A stretch of DNA of 7,073 nucleotides from DASUZD01 sp036377055 (GCA_036377055.1 DASUZD010000015.1:1-7073), one strand, 5' to 3'; shown: positions 1-6,178, counted from the stretch's first letter. Translations and numbers: made by a program. Notes: generated from the letters alone by a model not told the origin.

Positions 1-1047
1 GTCGAGACGATCTTCATCATCGGCGTCGCGGTCGGCTCGTACGAGGCCGGGCTTCGGCCGCTCGTCCTCGCCGGCGTGATGGCGCTCGCGGTGCTGATCG
101 TCGGCCTCGTCGAGTGGGCCGCGTCTCGGGAGCGGCTCGCCGTCGGAGCGCCGGCGCGCCCGGCCGCCGAGCCGGAGCCGGAGGCCGCGACTGCGGAGCC
201 CGGGGCGCCCGCTCTCATGCCGGTGCCGCCGGTCGCCGAGGACGCGTGGGAGGCGCTGCCCGCGGCGGAGCCCGAGCCCGAACCCGAGCCGGAGCCGGAG
301 GCGCTGACCGCGATCGCCGAGGCCGTCGCTGTCGCCGAGGCCGACGCCGAGCCGGAGGCAGAGCCCGAGCCAGAGCCAGAGCCCGAGGCCGTGGCGCTCG
401 CCGAACCAATTAGTGGCTCAGAGCCACAAGCTCTCGCCCCGGCGGAGGCACCGGTTCTCGAGCCGGAGCCTGAGCCGGAACCGGAGGCCGTGGCGCTTGC
501 CGAACCAGTTAGTGGCTCAGAGCCACAAGCTCTCGCCTCGGCGGAGGCACCGGTTCCCGAGCCGGAGCCTGAGCCCGAGCCCGAGGCCGTGGCGCTCTCG
601 GAGCCGGTTAGTGGCTCAGAGCCACAAGCCGATGTCCCGGCTGAGCCGCCCGTGCCCGAGGCCGCCGAGCAGGCCGAGCCGGCCGAGCCGGCCGAAGAGC
701 CAATCGCAGAGGCCGCCGAGGCCCAGGAGCCCGAGCCGGCCGAAGAGCCGAGGGCCGAGAGCCCCGAGGAGCCCGAGCTGTCCGAGGAGCCCGAGCCAGA
801 GCCGGCGGTCGCCGCCGAGGCCGGGTCGAACGGCGCGGAGCCGCGACGCCGTCGCTGGTGGCGCCGCGAACGCCGCGAGGAGCCGCCCGAGGAGGTCACG
901 CTTCCGCCGCGTCACGTGCGCGTGCTACCGCCCGAGCCGAGCGTCCCGGAGCAGGCGCGGAACCTGCTCGATCCGTGGGAGGAGGACTTCGACCTCTCGC
1001 TCGACGACGCGGTTCCGGACTCCGAAGAGCCGGCGCCGCGCCCGTAG
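1..1047 (+). CDS. Membrane-anchored Glu/Pro-rich hypothetical protein (5' end outside window)
   Basis: The frame is open from the first base and ends at TAG 1045-1047, giving 348 visible residues. The true start lies upstream, so the internal GTG at 76 or ATG at 79 is probably not the start: the residues before it are already hydrophobic. Residues 3-17 (TIFIIGVAVGSYEAG) and about 20-41 (PLVLAGVMALAVLIVGLVEW) look like two membrane segments. Then comes a long Glu/Pro/Ala-rich, presumably disordered segment (about 50-275) with three tandem 33-residue repeats (129-220). A basic, Trp-containing patch follows (RRRRWWRRERR, 282-292). The tail is acidic, with a recognisable C-terminal block (PPRHVRVLPPEP, then LLDPWEEDFDLSLDD), which may be the conserved functional end. 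I do not recognise the family. A membrane-tethered scaffold or spacer is plausible but is inference. The coding direction is firm; the function is unknown. Confidence 0.8.
   Translation, partial: VETIFIIGVAVGSYEAGLRPLVLAGVMALAVLIVGLVEWAASRERLAVGAPARPAAEPEPEAATAEPGAPALMPVPPVAEDAWEALPAAEPEPEPEPEPEALTAIAEAVAVAEADAEPEAEPEPEPEPEAVALAEPISGSEPQALAPAEAPVLEPEPEPEPEAVALAEPVSGSEPQALASAEAPVPEPEPEPEPEAVALSEPVSGSEPQADVPAEPPVPEAAEQAEPAEPAEEPIAEAAEAQEPEPAEEPRAESPEEPELSEEPEPEPAVAAEAGSNGAEPRRRRWWRRERREEPPEEVTLPPRHVRVLPPEPSVPEQARNLLDPWEEDFDLSLDDAVPDSEEPAPRP
413..427. repeat. Palindrome GTGGCTCAGAGCCAC, copy 1
   Basis: Perfect 7-bp arms flank a single central A. It sits in a 22-bp block (410-431) that is identical in all three tandem units and is translated as SGSEPQ. 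Its codons (ATT AGT, TCA, CCA, CAA) are markedly less GC-rich than the surrounding coding sequence. Confidence 0.7.
512..526. repeat. Palindrome GTGGCTCAGAGCCAC, copy 2
   Basis: Second identical palindrome, 99 bp after the first. The flanking 22-bp block (509-530) is also identical to that of copy 1. Confidence 0.7.
611..625. repeat. Palindrome GTGGCTCAGAGCCAC, copy 3
   Basis: Third identical palindrome, another 99 bp on, in block 608-629. The sequence on both sides has diverged from units 1 and 2, while the palindromic block remains unchanged even at synonymous sites. Confidence 0.7.
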
Positions 1048-1089
1048 CTCTCAAGCCGAGGCCCGCCGACGCCGATGAGCTAGCGCCGG

Positions 1090-1133
1090 GCGGCCCCGCC
1101 TGAGGCGTCGGGATGTTGCTCAGGTGGGGTCGC
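1090..1133 (+). terminator. Strong GC-rich hairpin after the Glu/Pro-rich gene
   Basis: Bases 1090-1104 pair with 1119-1133: a 15-bp stem including two G-U wobbles, closing a 14-base loop. It starts 43 bp after the stop codon of the first gene. There is no immediate run of T; the nearest (CCATTTTG) is about 15 bases further on. It may therefore be a U-tract-less actinobacterial terminator or an RNA-stabilising 3' structure. The pairing is seen directly; the terminator role is inference. Confidence 0.5.
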
Positions 1134-1179
1134 GCCCGGCGATTCCATTTTGCGCCCTTCCGCTCAGTCGCCGCGCTGC

Positions 1180-1206
1180 TCGTCGCGGAGCGACGAACGG
1201 TAGAAT
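1180..1206 (+). promoter_or_regulatory. Candidate promoter with operator-like inverted repeat for the LuxR regulator
   Basis: TAGAAT at 1201-1206 matches the TAnnnT pattern of actinobacterial -10 boxes and stands out in this GC-rich DNA. Just upstream, 1180-1196 is an inverted repeat with perfect 7-bp arms (TCGTCGC/GCGACGA) around a 3-bp centre, covering where a -35 element would lie. No convincing -35 hexamer is seen, which would suit an activator- or repressor-controlled promoter. Transcription from here would leave a leader of about 40 bases before the GTG at 1255. Confidence 0.35.
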
Positions 1207-1254
1207 CAAGCGGCTTTTCTGCGTCTTTCTCTGGGGGTCGTCCGAATAGCGAGC

Positions 1255-4200
1255 GTGTCCTCAACCGAGCTGCCTTCGGGTGCCGTCACCTTCCTCTTCA
1301 CCGACGTGGAGGGGTCGAAGAAGCTGCTCGGCGACCTCGGCGACGAGCTGTACGGCGAGCTGCTCGCGACGCACAACACGATCGTCCGGAAGGCGTTCGT
1401 GGATGCGGGCGGCGTCGAGATCGAACGGCGCGGAGACTCGTTCTTCGCGGCGTTCCAGGAGGCGAGCGACGCCGTCCGGGCGGCCGCGGCGGCGCAGCGG
1501 GCACTGGCTGAGGCGGACTGGCCCGGCGGCGCGATCGTTCGCGTGCGGATGGGCCTCCACACCGGCGAGGCCGTCCGCGTGGGCGACGCCTACGCAGGCC
1601 ATGCGGTGCACCACGCGGAGCGGGTCGGCGACGTCGCGCACGGCGGGCAGGTGCTGCTCTCGGGCTCGACGGTTCTCCACGCGGACACGGCTCTTCCGGC
1701 GGAGGCGCGAATCGTCCATCTCGGCGAGCACCGGCTCGACGGGCTCGAGCGGCCGGAGCGTCTCTACCAGCTCGCGATCGAAGGCCTGCCGGAGAGCTTC
1801 CCGCCGCTGAAGGCGGCCTCGGTCGCGACTGCGCCGGCCGAGCCGCCGCTCTTCGAGCGCGAGTCGGAGCTGGCGACACTGGGCGAGCTGTTCGCCGCAG
1901 CCGTGGCCGGTACAGCGAGGCTCGTGGTCGTCGAGGGCCCGGCCGGAATCGGCAAGACGCGCCTGATCGGCGCCGCCCGCAGGCGCGCCGAGGAGGCGGG
2001 GGCGAGGATTCTCTCTGCGCGTGCCGGCGAGTTCGAGCGCGAGTTCTCGTACGGGGTCGTCCGCCAGCTGCTCGAGCCGGCGCTGGCGCTCGCCTCGGCC
2101 GAGGAGCGCGCCGAGCTCCTCGGCGGCCCAGCCGCGCAGGCCGCGCCGCTCTTCGACCCGTCGACCGCCGAGGCCGAGACCGGAACCGAGGAGGACGTCT
2201 CGTTCGCGATGCTCCACGGGCTGTACTGGATCGTCGCGAACCTCGCCGCGCAGCAGCCGCTCGTCCTCGTCGTCGACGACCTGCACTGGTGCGACGCCCC
2301 GTCGCTTCGGTTCCTCGCGTACCTCGTGCGGCGCATGGAGACGCTGCCGGTCCTCGTCGCCGTCGGACTGCGGCCCGCGGAGGAGGGCGTCGACGAGCTG
2401 CTGCTCGGCGAGCTGACCGCGGATCCGCTCGCCGTCGTCATGCGCCCGGCGCCGCTCAGCGAGGCCGCGGCCGTCACCTTCCTGCGCGAACGCCTCGGGC
2501 AAGCCGAGGAGGAGTTCTGTCGCGCCTGCCACCGCGCGGTCGGCGGCAATCCGCTCCTGCTGCACGAGCTCGCGAACCGGCTCCAGACCGAGGGCGTCGC
2601 GCCGACCGCCGCGAACGCAGGCCGGCTCCGCGAGCTGGGGCCGCGCGCTGTCTCGCGCGCGATCCTGCTCCGGCTCGCCCGGCTCGAGGCCGACGCGGCG
2701 CGCCTCGCGCGGGTGGCGGCGATCCTCGGTGACGGCGCCGATCCTCGCGTCACAGCCGAGCTCGCGAGCTGCGAGGACGCGGCCGCGGCGAGCGCTGCGC
2801 TTGCGCTGACGAGGGCCGACATCCTGCGCACGACCGACCCGCTCAACTTCGTCCATCCGATCGTCCGGGCCGCAATCGTGGAGGACATCCTCCCGAGCGA
2901 GCGCTCGCGCCTGCACCGGCGTGCGGCCGACCTACTCGCCGAGCTGGGCTCCGTTCCGGAGCAGATTGCGGGACACCTCATGCTCGCGGCGCCCGAAGGC
3001 GACAGGCCGACGGTCGAGCGCCTCCGCCTCGCGGCGGCGCGCTCGCTGGCGGGCGGCGCGACGGACGCGGCCGTCGCGTATCTCCGCCGCGCGCTCGAGG
3101 AGCCTCCGGCGCCGGACGAGCGGGCGCGGATACTGCTCGAGCTCGGGCTTGCGGAGCGGCGCCTCGACGGCCCGGCGGCGGCCCAGCACCTCGCCGAGGC
3201 GGTGGCGCTGCTCGAGGATCCGGTCGAACGGGGCGAGGCGTCGCTCGAGCTCGGTCGCGCGCTCTGGTACACGGATCGGCACCGCGAAGCGCTCGACGTC
3301 TTCACGTTCGCGATCGACGACCTCGGAGATGCCGATCCCGACCTGCACGAGCGGCTCGAGGCGGAGCTGATCAGCTCCGCGTGGTGGGAGCCGGACCTGA
3401 ACCCGGTGGCGCTCCTCCGGATGCGCCTCGTCGCCGGCCAGGAGCGCGCCGGGGGCCTCGGCACCGACCTGCTGCTGGCCGGCGACGCGTACTTCGAGGC
3501 ACGCCGCGGCGAGAGCCGCGAGCGGGCGGTCGAGCTCGCCGAGCGGGCGCTCAAGCCCGGGCGCCTCGTCGCCGCGGGATCCGTCGCGTTCTTCTACGCG
3601 ACGTTCGTCCTCGCCGTCGCGGACCGGTTCGACGCCGCGCGCACGGCCTACGACGCGGCATTGGGTGAGGTCCGGCGCCGCGGCGACATCTTCATGTCCG
3701 GCGCGATCCTGCTCTTCCGCGGCTTCCTGTTCAGCCGGCTCGGCGAGGTTGCGGCGGCCGAGGAGGACCTGCGCGAGGCCCTCGCGCTGTCGCGGGTGCA
3801 CGGCATGCAGACGGCATCCCCGTACAACCTCGGGTTCCTCGCGTCGACGCTGCTCCAGAAGGGCGCGGTCGACGAGGCGGCGGCGCTCGTCGACGCGGCC
3901 GGCCTCCCGGAGCAGGTGCCGCAGACGGGCCACCTCACGTTCTTCCTCGACGCCCGCGCACGCGTGCGGGCCGCGCAGGGCGACACGGCGCGTGCGCTTG
4001 CGGATCTCGAGCAGCTCGCCTCGCTGACGCACGCGCTGCGCACGGAGAACCCCGCGCTGACGCCGTGGCGCTCGGAGACGTCGCTCTTGCTGCACGCGCT
4101 CGAGCGGGTCGACGAGGCGCGGGAGCTCGCGCGGGAGGAGGTCGAGCTCGCGCGCCGCTGGGGCGCTCCCCGGGCGCTCGGGATCGCGCTGCGCGCGCAC

Positions 4201-4662
4201 GGCCTCGTCGAGGGCGGCCGCGCAGGGCTGAAGTCGCTCCGAGAGGCTGTCTCGGTGCTCGAGGAGTCCCCTGCGCGGTTCGAGCGCGCCGAGGCGATGA
4301 CGGATCTCGGCGCTGCGCTCAGGCGCGGGAACCAGCGCGCGGAGGCTCGAGAGCTGCTGCGGCGCGCGCTCGAGCTCGCGGAGATCTGCGGCGCGCAGCC
4401 GCTTGCCGAGCGTGCGCGATCGGAGCTGGCGGCGACAGGCGCGCGGCCGCGGACGGTGAGGCTGACCGGCGTCGAGGCGCTGACGGCGAGCGAGCGCCGA
4501 GTCGCGGAGATGGCCGCCGACGGGCTTACGAACCGCCAGATCGCCCAGGCGCTCTACGTGACGCCGAAGACGGTGGAGGTGCACCTCTCGAGCGTCTACC
4601 GGAAGCTCGAGATCTCGTCGCGGTCGGAGCTCGCTCACACGCTTCCGGCGGCGGCCGTCTAA
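1255..4662 (+). CDS. LuxR-family regulator with cyclase-like, AAA/STAND ATPase and TPR-like domains
   Basis: The product has 1135 residues, typical of the large LuxR (LAL/MalT-like) ATPase regulators. Residues about 8-175 are a class III nucleotide cyclase homology domain: FLFTDVEGS with metal-binding D17, RGDSFFAAF with D61, then VRMGLHTGE and GGQVLLS. At the usual substrate and catalytic positions it has E57 for Lys, H116 for Asp/Thr and H119 for Asn, so cyclase activity is doubtful. Residues about 200-380 are an AAA_16/STAND NTPase with Walker A GPAGIGKT (228-235), Walker B LVLVVDDLHW (336-345) and a GNP motif (431-433). Residues about 590-1050 are Ala/Leu-rich helical repeats resembling TPRs, usually the ligand or partner sensor. 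Residues 1076-1130 are the LuxR helix-turn-helix (LTASERRVAEMAADGLTNRQIA, then VTPKTVEVHLSSVYRKL). GTG 1255 is chosen because the cyclase motif begins within 15 residues; the only upstream SD-like run (GGGGG 1233-1237) is about 17 bases away. It is a soluble, probably ATP-dependent transcription factor; target genes are unknown. Confidence 0.93.
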   Translation: MSSTELPSGAVTFLFTDVEGSKKLLGDLGDELYGELLATHNTIVRKAFVDAGGVEIERRGDSFFAAFQEASDAVRAAAAAQRALAEADWPGGAIVRVRMGLHTGEAVRVGDAYAGHAVHHAERVGDVAHGGQVLLSGSTVLHADTALPAEARIVHLGEHRLDGLERPERLYQLAIEGLPESFPPLKAASVATAPAEPPLFERESELATLGELFAAAVAGTARLVVVEGPAGIGKTRLIGAARRRAEEAGARILSARAGEFEREFSYGVVRQLLEPALALASAEERAELLGGPAAQAAPLFDPSTAEAETGTEEDVSFAMLHGLYWIVANLAAQQPLVLVVDDLHWCDAPSLRFLAYLVRRMETLPVLVAVGLRPAEEGVDELLLGELTADPLAVVMRPAPLSEAAAVTFLRERLGQAEEEFCRACHRAVGGNPLLLHELANRLQTEGVAPTAANAGRLRELGPRAVSRAILLRLARLEADAARLARVAAILGDGADPRVTAELASCEDAAAASAALALTRADILRTTDPLNFVHPIVRAAIVEDILPSERSRLHRRAADLLAELGSVPEQIAGHLMLAAPEGDRPTVERLRLAAARSLAGGATDAAVAYLRRALEEPPAPDERARILLELGLAERRLDGPAAAQHLAEAVALLEDPVERGEASLELGRALWYTDRHREALDVFTFAIDDLGDADPDLHERLEAELISSAWWEPDLNPVALLRMRLVAGQERAGGLGTDLLLAGDAYFEARRGESRERAVELAERALKPGRLVAAGSVAFFYATFVLAVADRFDAARTAYDAALGEVRRRGDIFMSGAILLFRGFLFSRLGEVAAAEEDLREALALSRVHGMQTASPYNLGFLASTLLQKGAVDEAAALVDAAGLPEQVPQTGHLTFFLDARARVRAAQGDTARALADLEQLASLTHALRTENPALTPWRSETSLLLHALERVDEARELAREEVELARRWGAPRALGIALRAHGLVEGGRAGLKSLREAVSVLEESPARFERAEAMTDLGAALRRGNQRAEARELLRRALELAEICGAQPLAERARSELAATGARPRTVRLTGVEALTASERRVAEMAADGLTNRQIAQALYVTPKTVEVHLSSVYRKLEISSRSELAHTLPAAAV

Positions 4663-4673
4663 GGGGGTCGCGA

Positions 4674-4705
4674 AAAGATCGGTGCGGTCTTTGGGGGCTC
4701 TCCCC
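4674..4705 (+). other. Two adjacent small hairpins between regulator and cupin genes
   Basis: AAAGATC (4674-4680) can pair with GGTCTTT (4686-4692) around a 5-base loop, with one G-U pair. It is followed directly by GGGG (4693-4696) pairing with CCCC (4702-4705). They begin 12 bases after the regulator stop. Together they could form a weak terminator or a leader structure for the cupin unit. The stems are short, so this may be chance. Confidence 0.25.
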
Positions 4706-4762
4706 GATGCGGGCTGCCCCTGCTCCGGCGCACAGTGGCTTCCACGAATCCGAACCGCAACC

Positions 4763-4768
4763 GAGGAG
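4763..4768 (+). promoter_or_regulatory. Ribosome binding site of the cupin gene
   Basis: GAGGAG lies 5 bases before GTG 4774. It fixes the start there rather than at the in-frame GTG 4735, which has no SD-like sequence at the usual distance. Confidence 0.7.
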
Positions 4769-4773
4769 CCACA

Positions 4774-5346
4774 GTGATCAATCCAGGAGACACGGTCGTC
4801 AATCCCGTCACCGGCGAGCGGCTGACGTTCCTGAAGACGTCGCGCGAGACGGATGGCGAGCTCGTCCTGATCGAGTGTGTCGTTCGCCCCGATGGCTTCG
4901 TCGCCGCGAAGCACGTCCACCCGTACCAGCGCGAGCGGTTCGAGGTCGTCTCGGGGCGGCTGACGATGACCGCGGGCCGGAAGAAGATCGAGCTCGGCCC
5001 CGGCGAGTCGTACACGGTCGAGCCCGGCGTCGCCCACAAGTTCGAGAACAAGGGCGAGCACGACGTGCGCTTCACGTGCGAGGTCCGGCCGGCGCTCTCT
5101 TTCGAGGCGCTCATCGAGACGATGTACGGGCTCGCGGCCGACGGCAAGACGAGCAAGAAGGGCATGCCGAACCCGCTCCGGCTCGCCGTGATCGCCCGGC
5201 ACCACTTCGACCACGTCCGCCTGCCCGTCGTCCCGCACGCGCTCCAGAAGGCGGCGCTCGCTATGGGCGCGCCGGTCGGACGGATCTTCGGTTACGACAG
5301 CGTCTACGTCCCCGCCGGCGGCACCCCCGCCCCGGCCATCGCTTAA
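4774..5346 (+). CDS. Cupin-domain protein
   Basis: The product has 190 residues, starting at GTG 4774 behind a good SD; an upstream GTG at 4735 would add 13 polar residues. Cupin motif 1 is complete: GFVAAKHVHPYQRERFEVVSG (41-61) follows G-x5-HxH-x4-E-x6-G, giving metal ligands H47, H49 and E54. Motif 2 is VEPGVAHKFEN (82-92), with the fourth ligand H88, although Glu stands where the first Pro of the consensus usually is. The protein is thus likely a single-domain metal-binding cupin; which reaction or ligand it handles cannot be read from sequence. The extra C-terminal portion (about 105-190), with a hydrophobic and His-rich stretch (RLAVIARHHFDHVRLPVVP), lies outside the core barrel. It is 111 bp after the regulator and coupled to the downstream miniprotein gene. 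Confidence 0.88.
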   Translation: MINPGDTVVNPVTGERLTFLKTSRETDGELVLIECVVRPDGFVAAKHVHPYQRERFEVVSGRLTMTAGRKKIELGPGESYTVEPGVAHKFENKGEHDVRFTCEVRPALSFEALIETMYGLAADGKTSKKGMPNPLRLAVIARHHFDHVRLPVVPHALQKAALAMGAPVGRIFGYDSVYVPAGGTPAPAIA

Positions 5347-5350
5347 GGAG
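5345..5350 (+). promoter_or_regulatory. Ribosome binding site of the miniprotein gene
   Basis: AAGGAG overlaps the last two bases of the cupin stop TAA (5344-5346) and sits 6 bases before ATG 5357. This near-ideal SD argues that the short reading frame is translated, probably by ribosomes finishing the cupin gene. Confidence 0.7.
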
Positions 5351-5356
5351 CTCCAG

Positions 5357-5482
5357 ATGAGGCCCTTGTACATAGCGATCCTGATCGTGGCGATGCTCGT
5401 GCTCGCGGTCGGCGGCTGGATCGTCGACGCCGCGCGGAAGGTCGCGCACCCGCGGCCCCGGCTCACTCCGCGCACCGCCTAG
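5357..5482 (+). CDS. 41-residue single-pass membrane miniprotein
   Basis: ATG 5357 to TAG 5480-5482 encodes 41 residues. Residues 4-23 (LYIAILIVAMLVLAVGGWIV) form one strongly hydrophobic helix. They are followed by DAARK and a basic, Pro-rich tail (HPRPRLTPRTA) that should stay in the cytoplasm by the positive-inside rule. Evidence for a real gene is the strong SD with ideal spacing, the start 10 bp after the cupin stop, and a coherent hydrophobic-then-basic layout. I know no named family. It could be a membrane anchor or small partner for the cupin protein, but that is inferred only from the coupling. It is short enough to be missed by standard gene callers. Confidence 0.65.
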   Translation: MRPLYIAILIVAMLVLAVGGWIVDAARKVAHPRPRLTPRTA

Positions 5483-5502
5483 GCGCACCCTCTCCCTCGG
5501 GG

Positions 5503-5525
5503 CGCGGCCGTCTCCCCTGGCCGCG
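5503..5525 (+). terminator. GC hairpin after the cupin-miniprotein unit
   Basis: CGCGGCC (5503-5509) pairs perfectly with GGCCGCG (5519-5525) around a 9-base loop, 20 bases after the miniprotein stop. No T-run follows. Position and strength suit a U-tract-less terminator; function is inferred. Confidence 0.4.
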
Positions 5526-5554
5526 TCCCACTGCGCCTCCTCTCGCCGGGCCGT

Positions 5555-5572
5555 GTCCCGGGACTGACCCCG
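5555..5572. repeat. Palindromic element 1 (GTCCCGGGAC followed by TGACCCCG)
   Basis: GTCCCGGGAC (5555-5564) is a perfect 10-bp palindrome, directly followed by TGACCCCG. The whole resembles the second element 60 bp downstream (GTCCGGGGTC, then TGACCCCG), as if a diverged copy of the same motif. Confidence 0.45.
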
Positions 5573-5609
5573 CCGTTTGGACGCGGCGCCATGGCCCTCG
5601 CCGCCGCGA

Positions 5610-5640
5610 GCCACGTCCGGGGTCTGACCCCGGCCGTGGC
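5610..5640. repeat. 31-bp near-perfect palindrome with core GGGGTCTGACCCC
   Basis: The core CCGGGGTC-T-GACCCCGG (5617-5633) has perfect 8-bp arms around one base. Beyond a single mismatch (5616/5634), six more base pairs match (5610-5615 with 5635-5640). The whole thus has 14 of 15 arm positions complementary. It lies 20 bp before the DUF218 start at 5660. It could be a REP-like dispersed element, a dimeric regulator site or an RNA hairpin. The GGGGTC/GACCCC core resembles a palindrome I recall as abundant in some bacterial genomes, but that cannot be checked here. Confidence 0.6.
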
Positions 5641-5647
5641 CGGTTGG

Positions 5648-5653
5648 GACAAT
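5648..5653 (+). promoter_or_regulatory. Possible -10 box for a leaderless DUF218 transcript
   Basis: GACAAT lies 6 bases before GTG 5660, the usual distance from a -10 box to the first transcribed base. There is no SD-like purine run before that GTG. TCTGAC (5623-5628) inside the palindrome could act as a weak -35 with a 19-bp spacer. The match is modest. Confidence 0.3.
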
Positions 5654-5659
5654 CGCGGC

Positions 5660-6142
5660 GTGGAGCGGCTCGCGATCGTCGTGCCCGGGGCTTCGGCTCG
5701 AACGCCTCACGGCTGGACGCTCAGCGCTGGTTGTCTCGCCTGCGTCGCGGCCGCGGCGCCGCTCGCGGAGGAGCACGGCGCCGCGGCGGTCGTCTTCACC
5801 GGCTACGCGCCGAGAGGCGGCGCCACCGAAGCAGAGCTGATGCGCGAAGCCTGGCGCGGGCAGGGCGGCGTCGAGGTCGTCCTCGAGCCGCTCGCGCGGA
5901 ACACCGCCGAGAACGCGGCACGGACGCTCCCGCTCCTCCAAAAGCGCGGGATCGACTCGGCGATCGTCGTCTGCTCGTGGATCCACCAGGCGCGCGTTCG
6001 GTTCTTCTTCACGCGCCTGTATCGCGACGCAGGGATCCGGACGCGCATCGTCGCCGTGAAGGCGCCGCTCTCGCCGCGCGCCGTGCTCTGGGAGCTCGCG
6101 GCTGCGCCGGTCGCGTGGTCGCAGCGACGCCGGATTCGCTGA
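5660..6142 (+). CDS. DUF218/YdcF-like protein
   Basis: From GTG 5660 the product is 160 residues. It opens with the hydrophobic strand MERLAIVVPGAS, as DUF218 proteins do. Family features follow: a FTGYA strand and turn (46-50), the conserved T-E pair before a helix (T56, E57), then EPLARNTAENA (76-86), which matches the family's E-x-x-x-x-NT-x-EN block. Next is VVCSWIHQAR (103-112), with the conserved His109 and Arg112. Unlike SanA or ElyC it has no signal or membrane segment, so it is probably cytosolic. The biochemical role of the family is largely undefined; some members affect envelope integrity. An ATG at 5591 in the same frame would add 23 residues, but these would translate the palindrome and have no family similarity, so the later GTG is preferred. 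Confidence 0.8.
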   Translation: MERLAIVVPGASARTPHGWTLSAGCLACVAAAAPLAEEHGAAAVVFTGYAPRGGATEAELMREAWRGQGGVEVVLEPLARNTAENAARTLPLLQKRGIDSAIVVCSWIHQARVRFFFTRLYRDAGIRTRIVAVKAPLSPRAVLWELAAAPVAWSQRRRIR

Positions 6143-6178
6143 CCCGCCCGAGCGGGCATGACCAAAGCCGACGCGACC

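Larger units (their letters stand above)
385..660 (+). repeat. Three tandem 99-bp in-frame repeats
   Basis: Units lie at 385-483, 484-582 and 583-660 (the last is partial or diverged). The period is exactly 99 bp, or 33 codons, so the frame is kept. By direct comparison units 1 and 2 differ at about 7 of 99 positions. Unit 3 diverges after its palindromic core. Each unit encodes EAVALxEP(I/V)SGSEPQA followed by an Ala/Pro/Glu stretch and an EPEPEPEP run. Recent tandem duplication, or slippage in a low-complexity gene, would explain the similarity. Confidence 0.85.

Noticed and set aside
385..660. CRISPR-like array suggested by regularly spaced palindromic repeats
   Set aside because: The spacers are themselves near-identical and in frame, and the period is a whole number of codons; it is a tandem coding repeat.
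413..1078. Ser/Arg/Pro-rich + strand frame overlapping the Glu/Pro-rich gene
   Set aside because: It is the out-of-frame reading of GAGCCC-type repeats; the true frame has membrane segments and a coherent C-terminus.
1113..1511. + strand frame spanning the intergenic region and the regulator start
   Set aside because: It overlaps the cyclase coding region in another frame and shows only Arg/Ala-rich shadow composition.
4735..4773. Upstream GTG as start of the cupin gene
   Set aside because: No SD at suitable spacing, while GTG 4774 has GAGGAG 5 bases upstream.
2932..5475. Very long open frame on the - strand, plus other long - strand frames at 1261-2916 and 1764-3554
   Set aside because: They are antisense to the regulator and cupin genes, have Arg/Ala-rich shadow composition and no recognisable domain; the + strand has unambiguous motifs.
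6143..6156. Small hairpin CCCGC-CCGA-GCGGG just after the DUF218 stop
   Set aside because: The 5-bp stem is too short to call a terminator in such GC-rich DNA, and no T-run follows.
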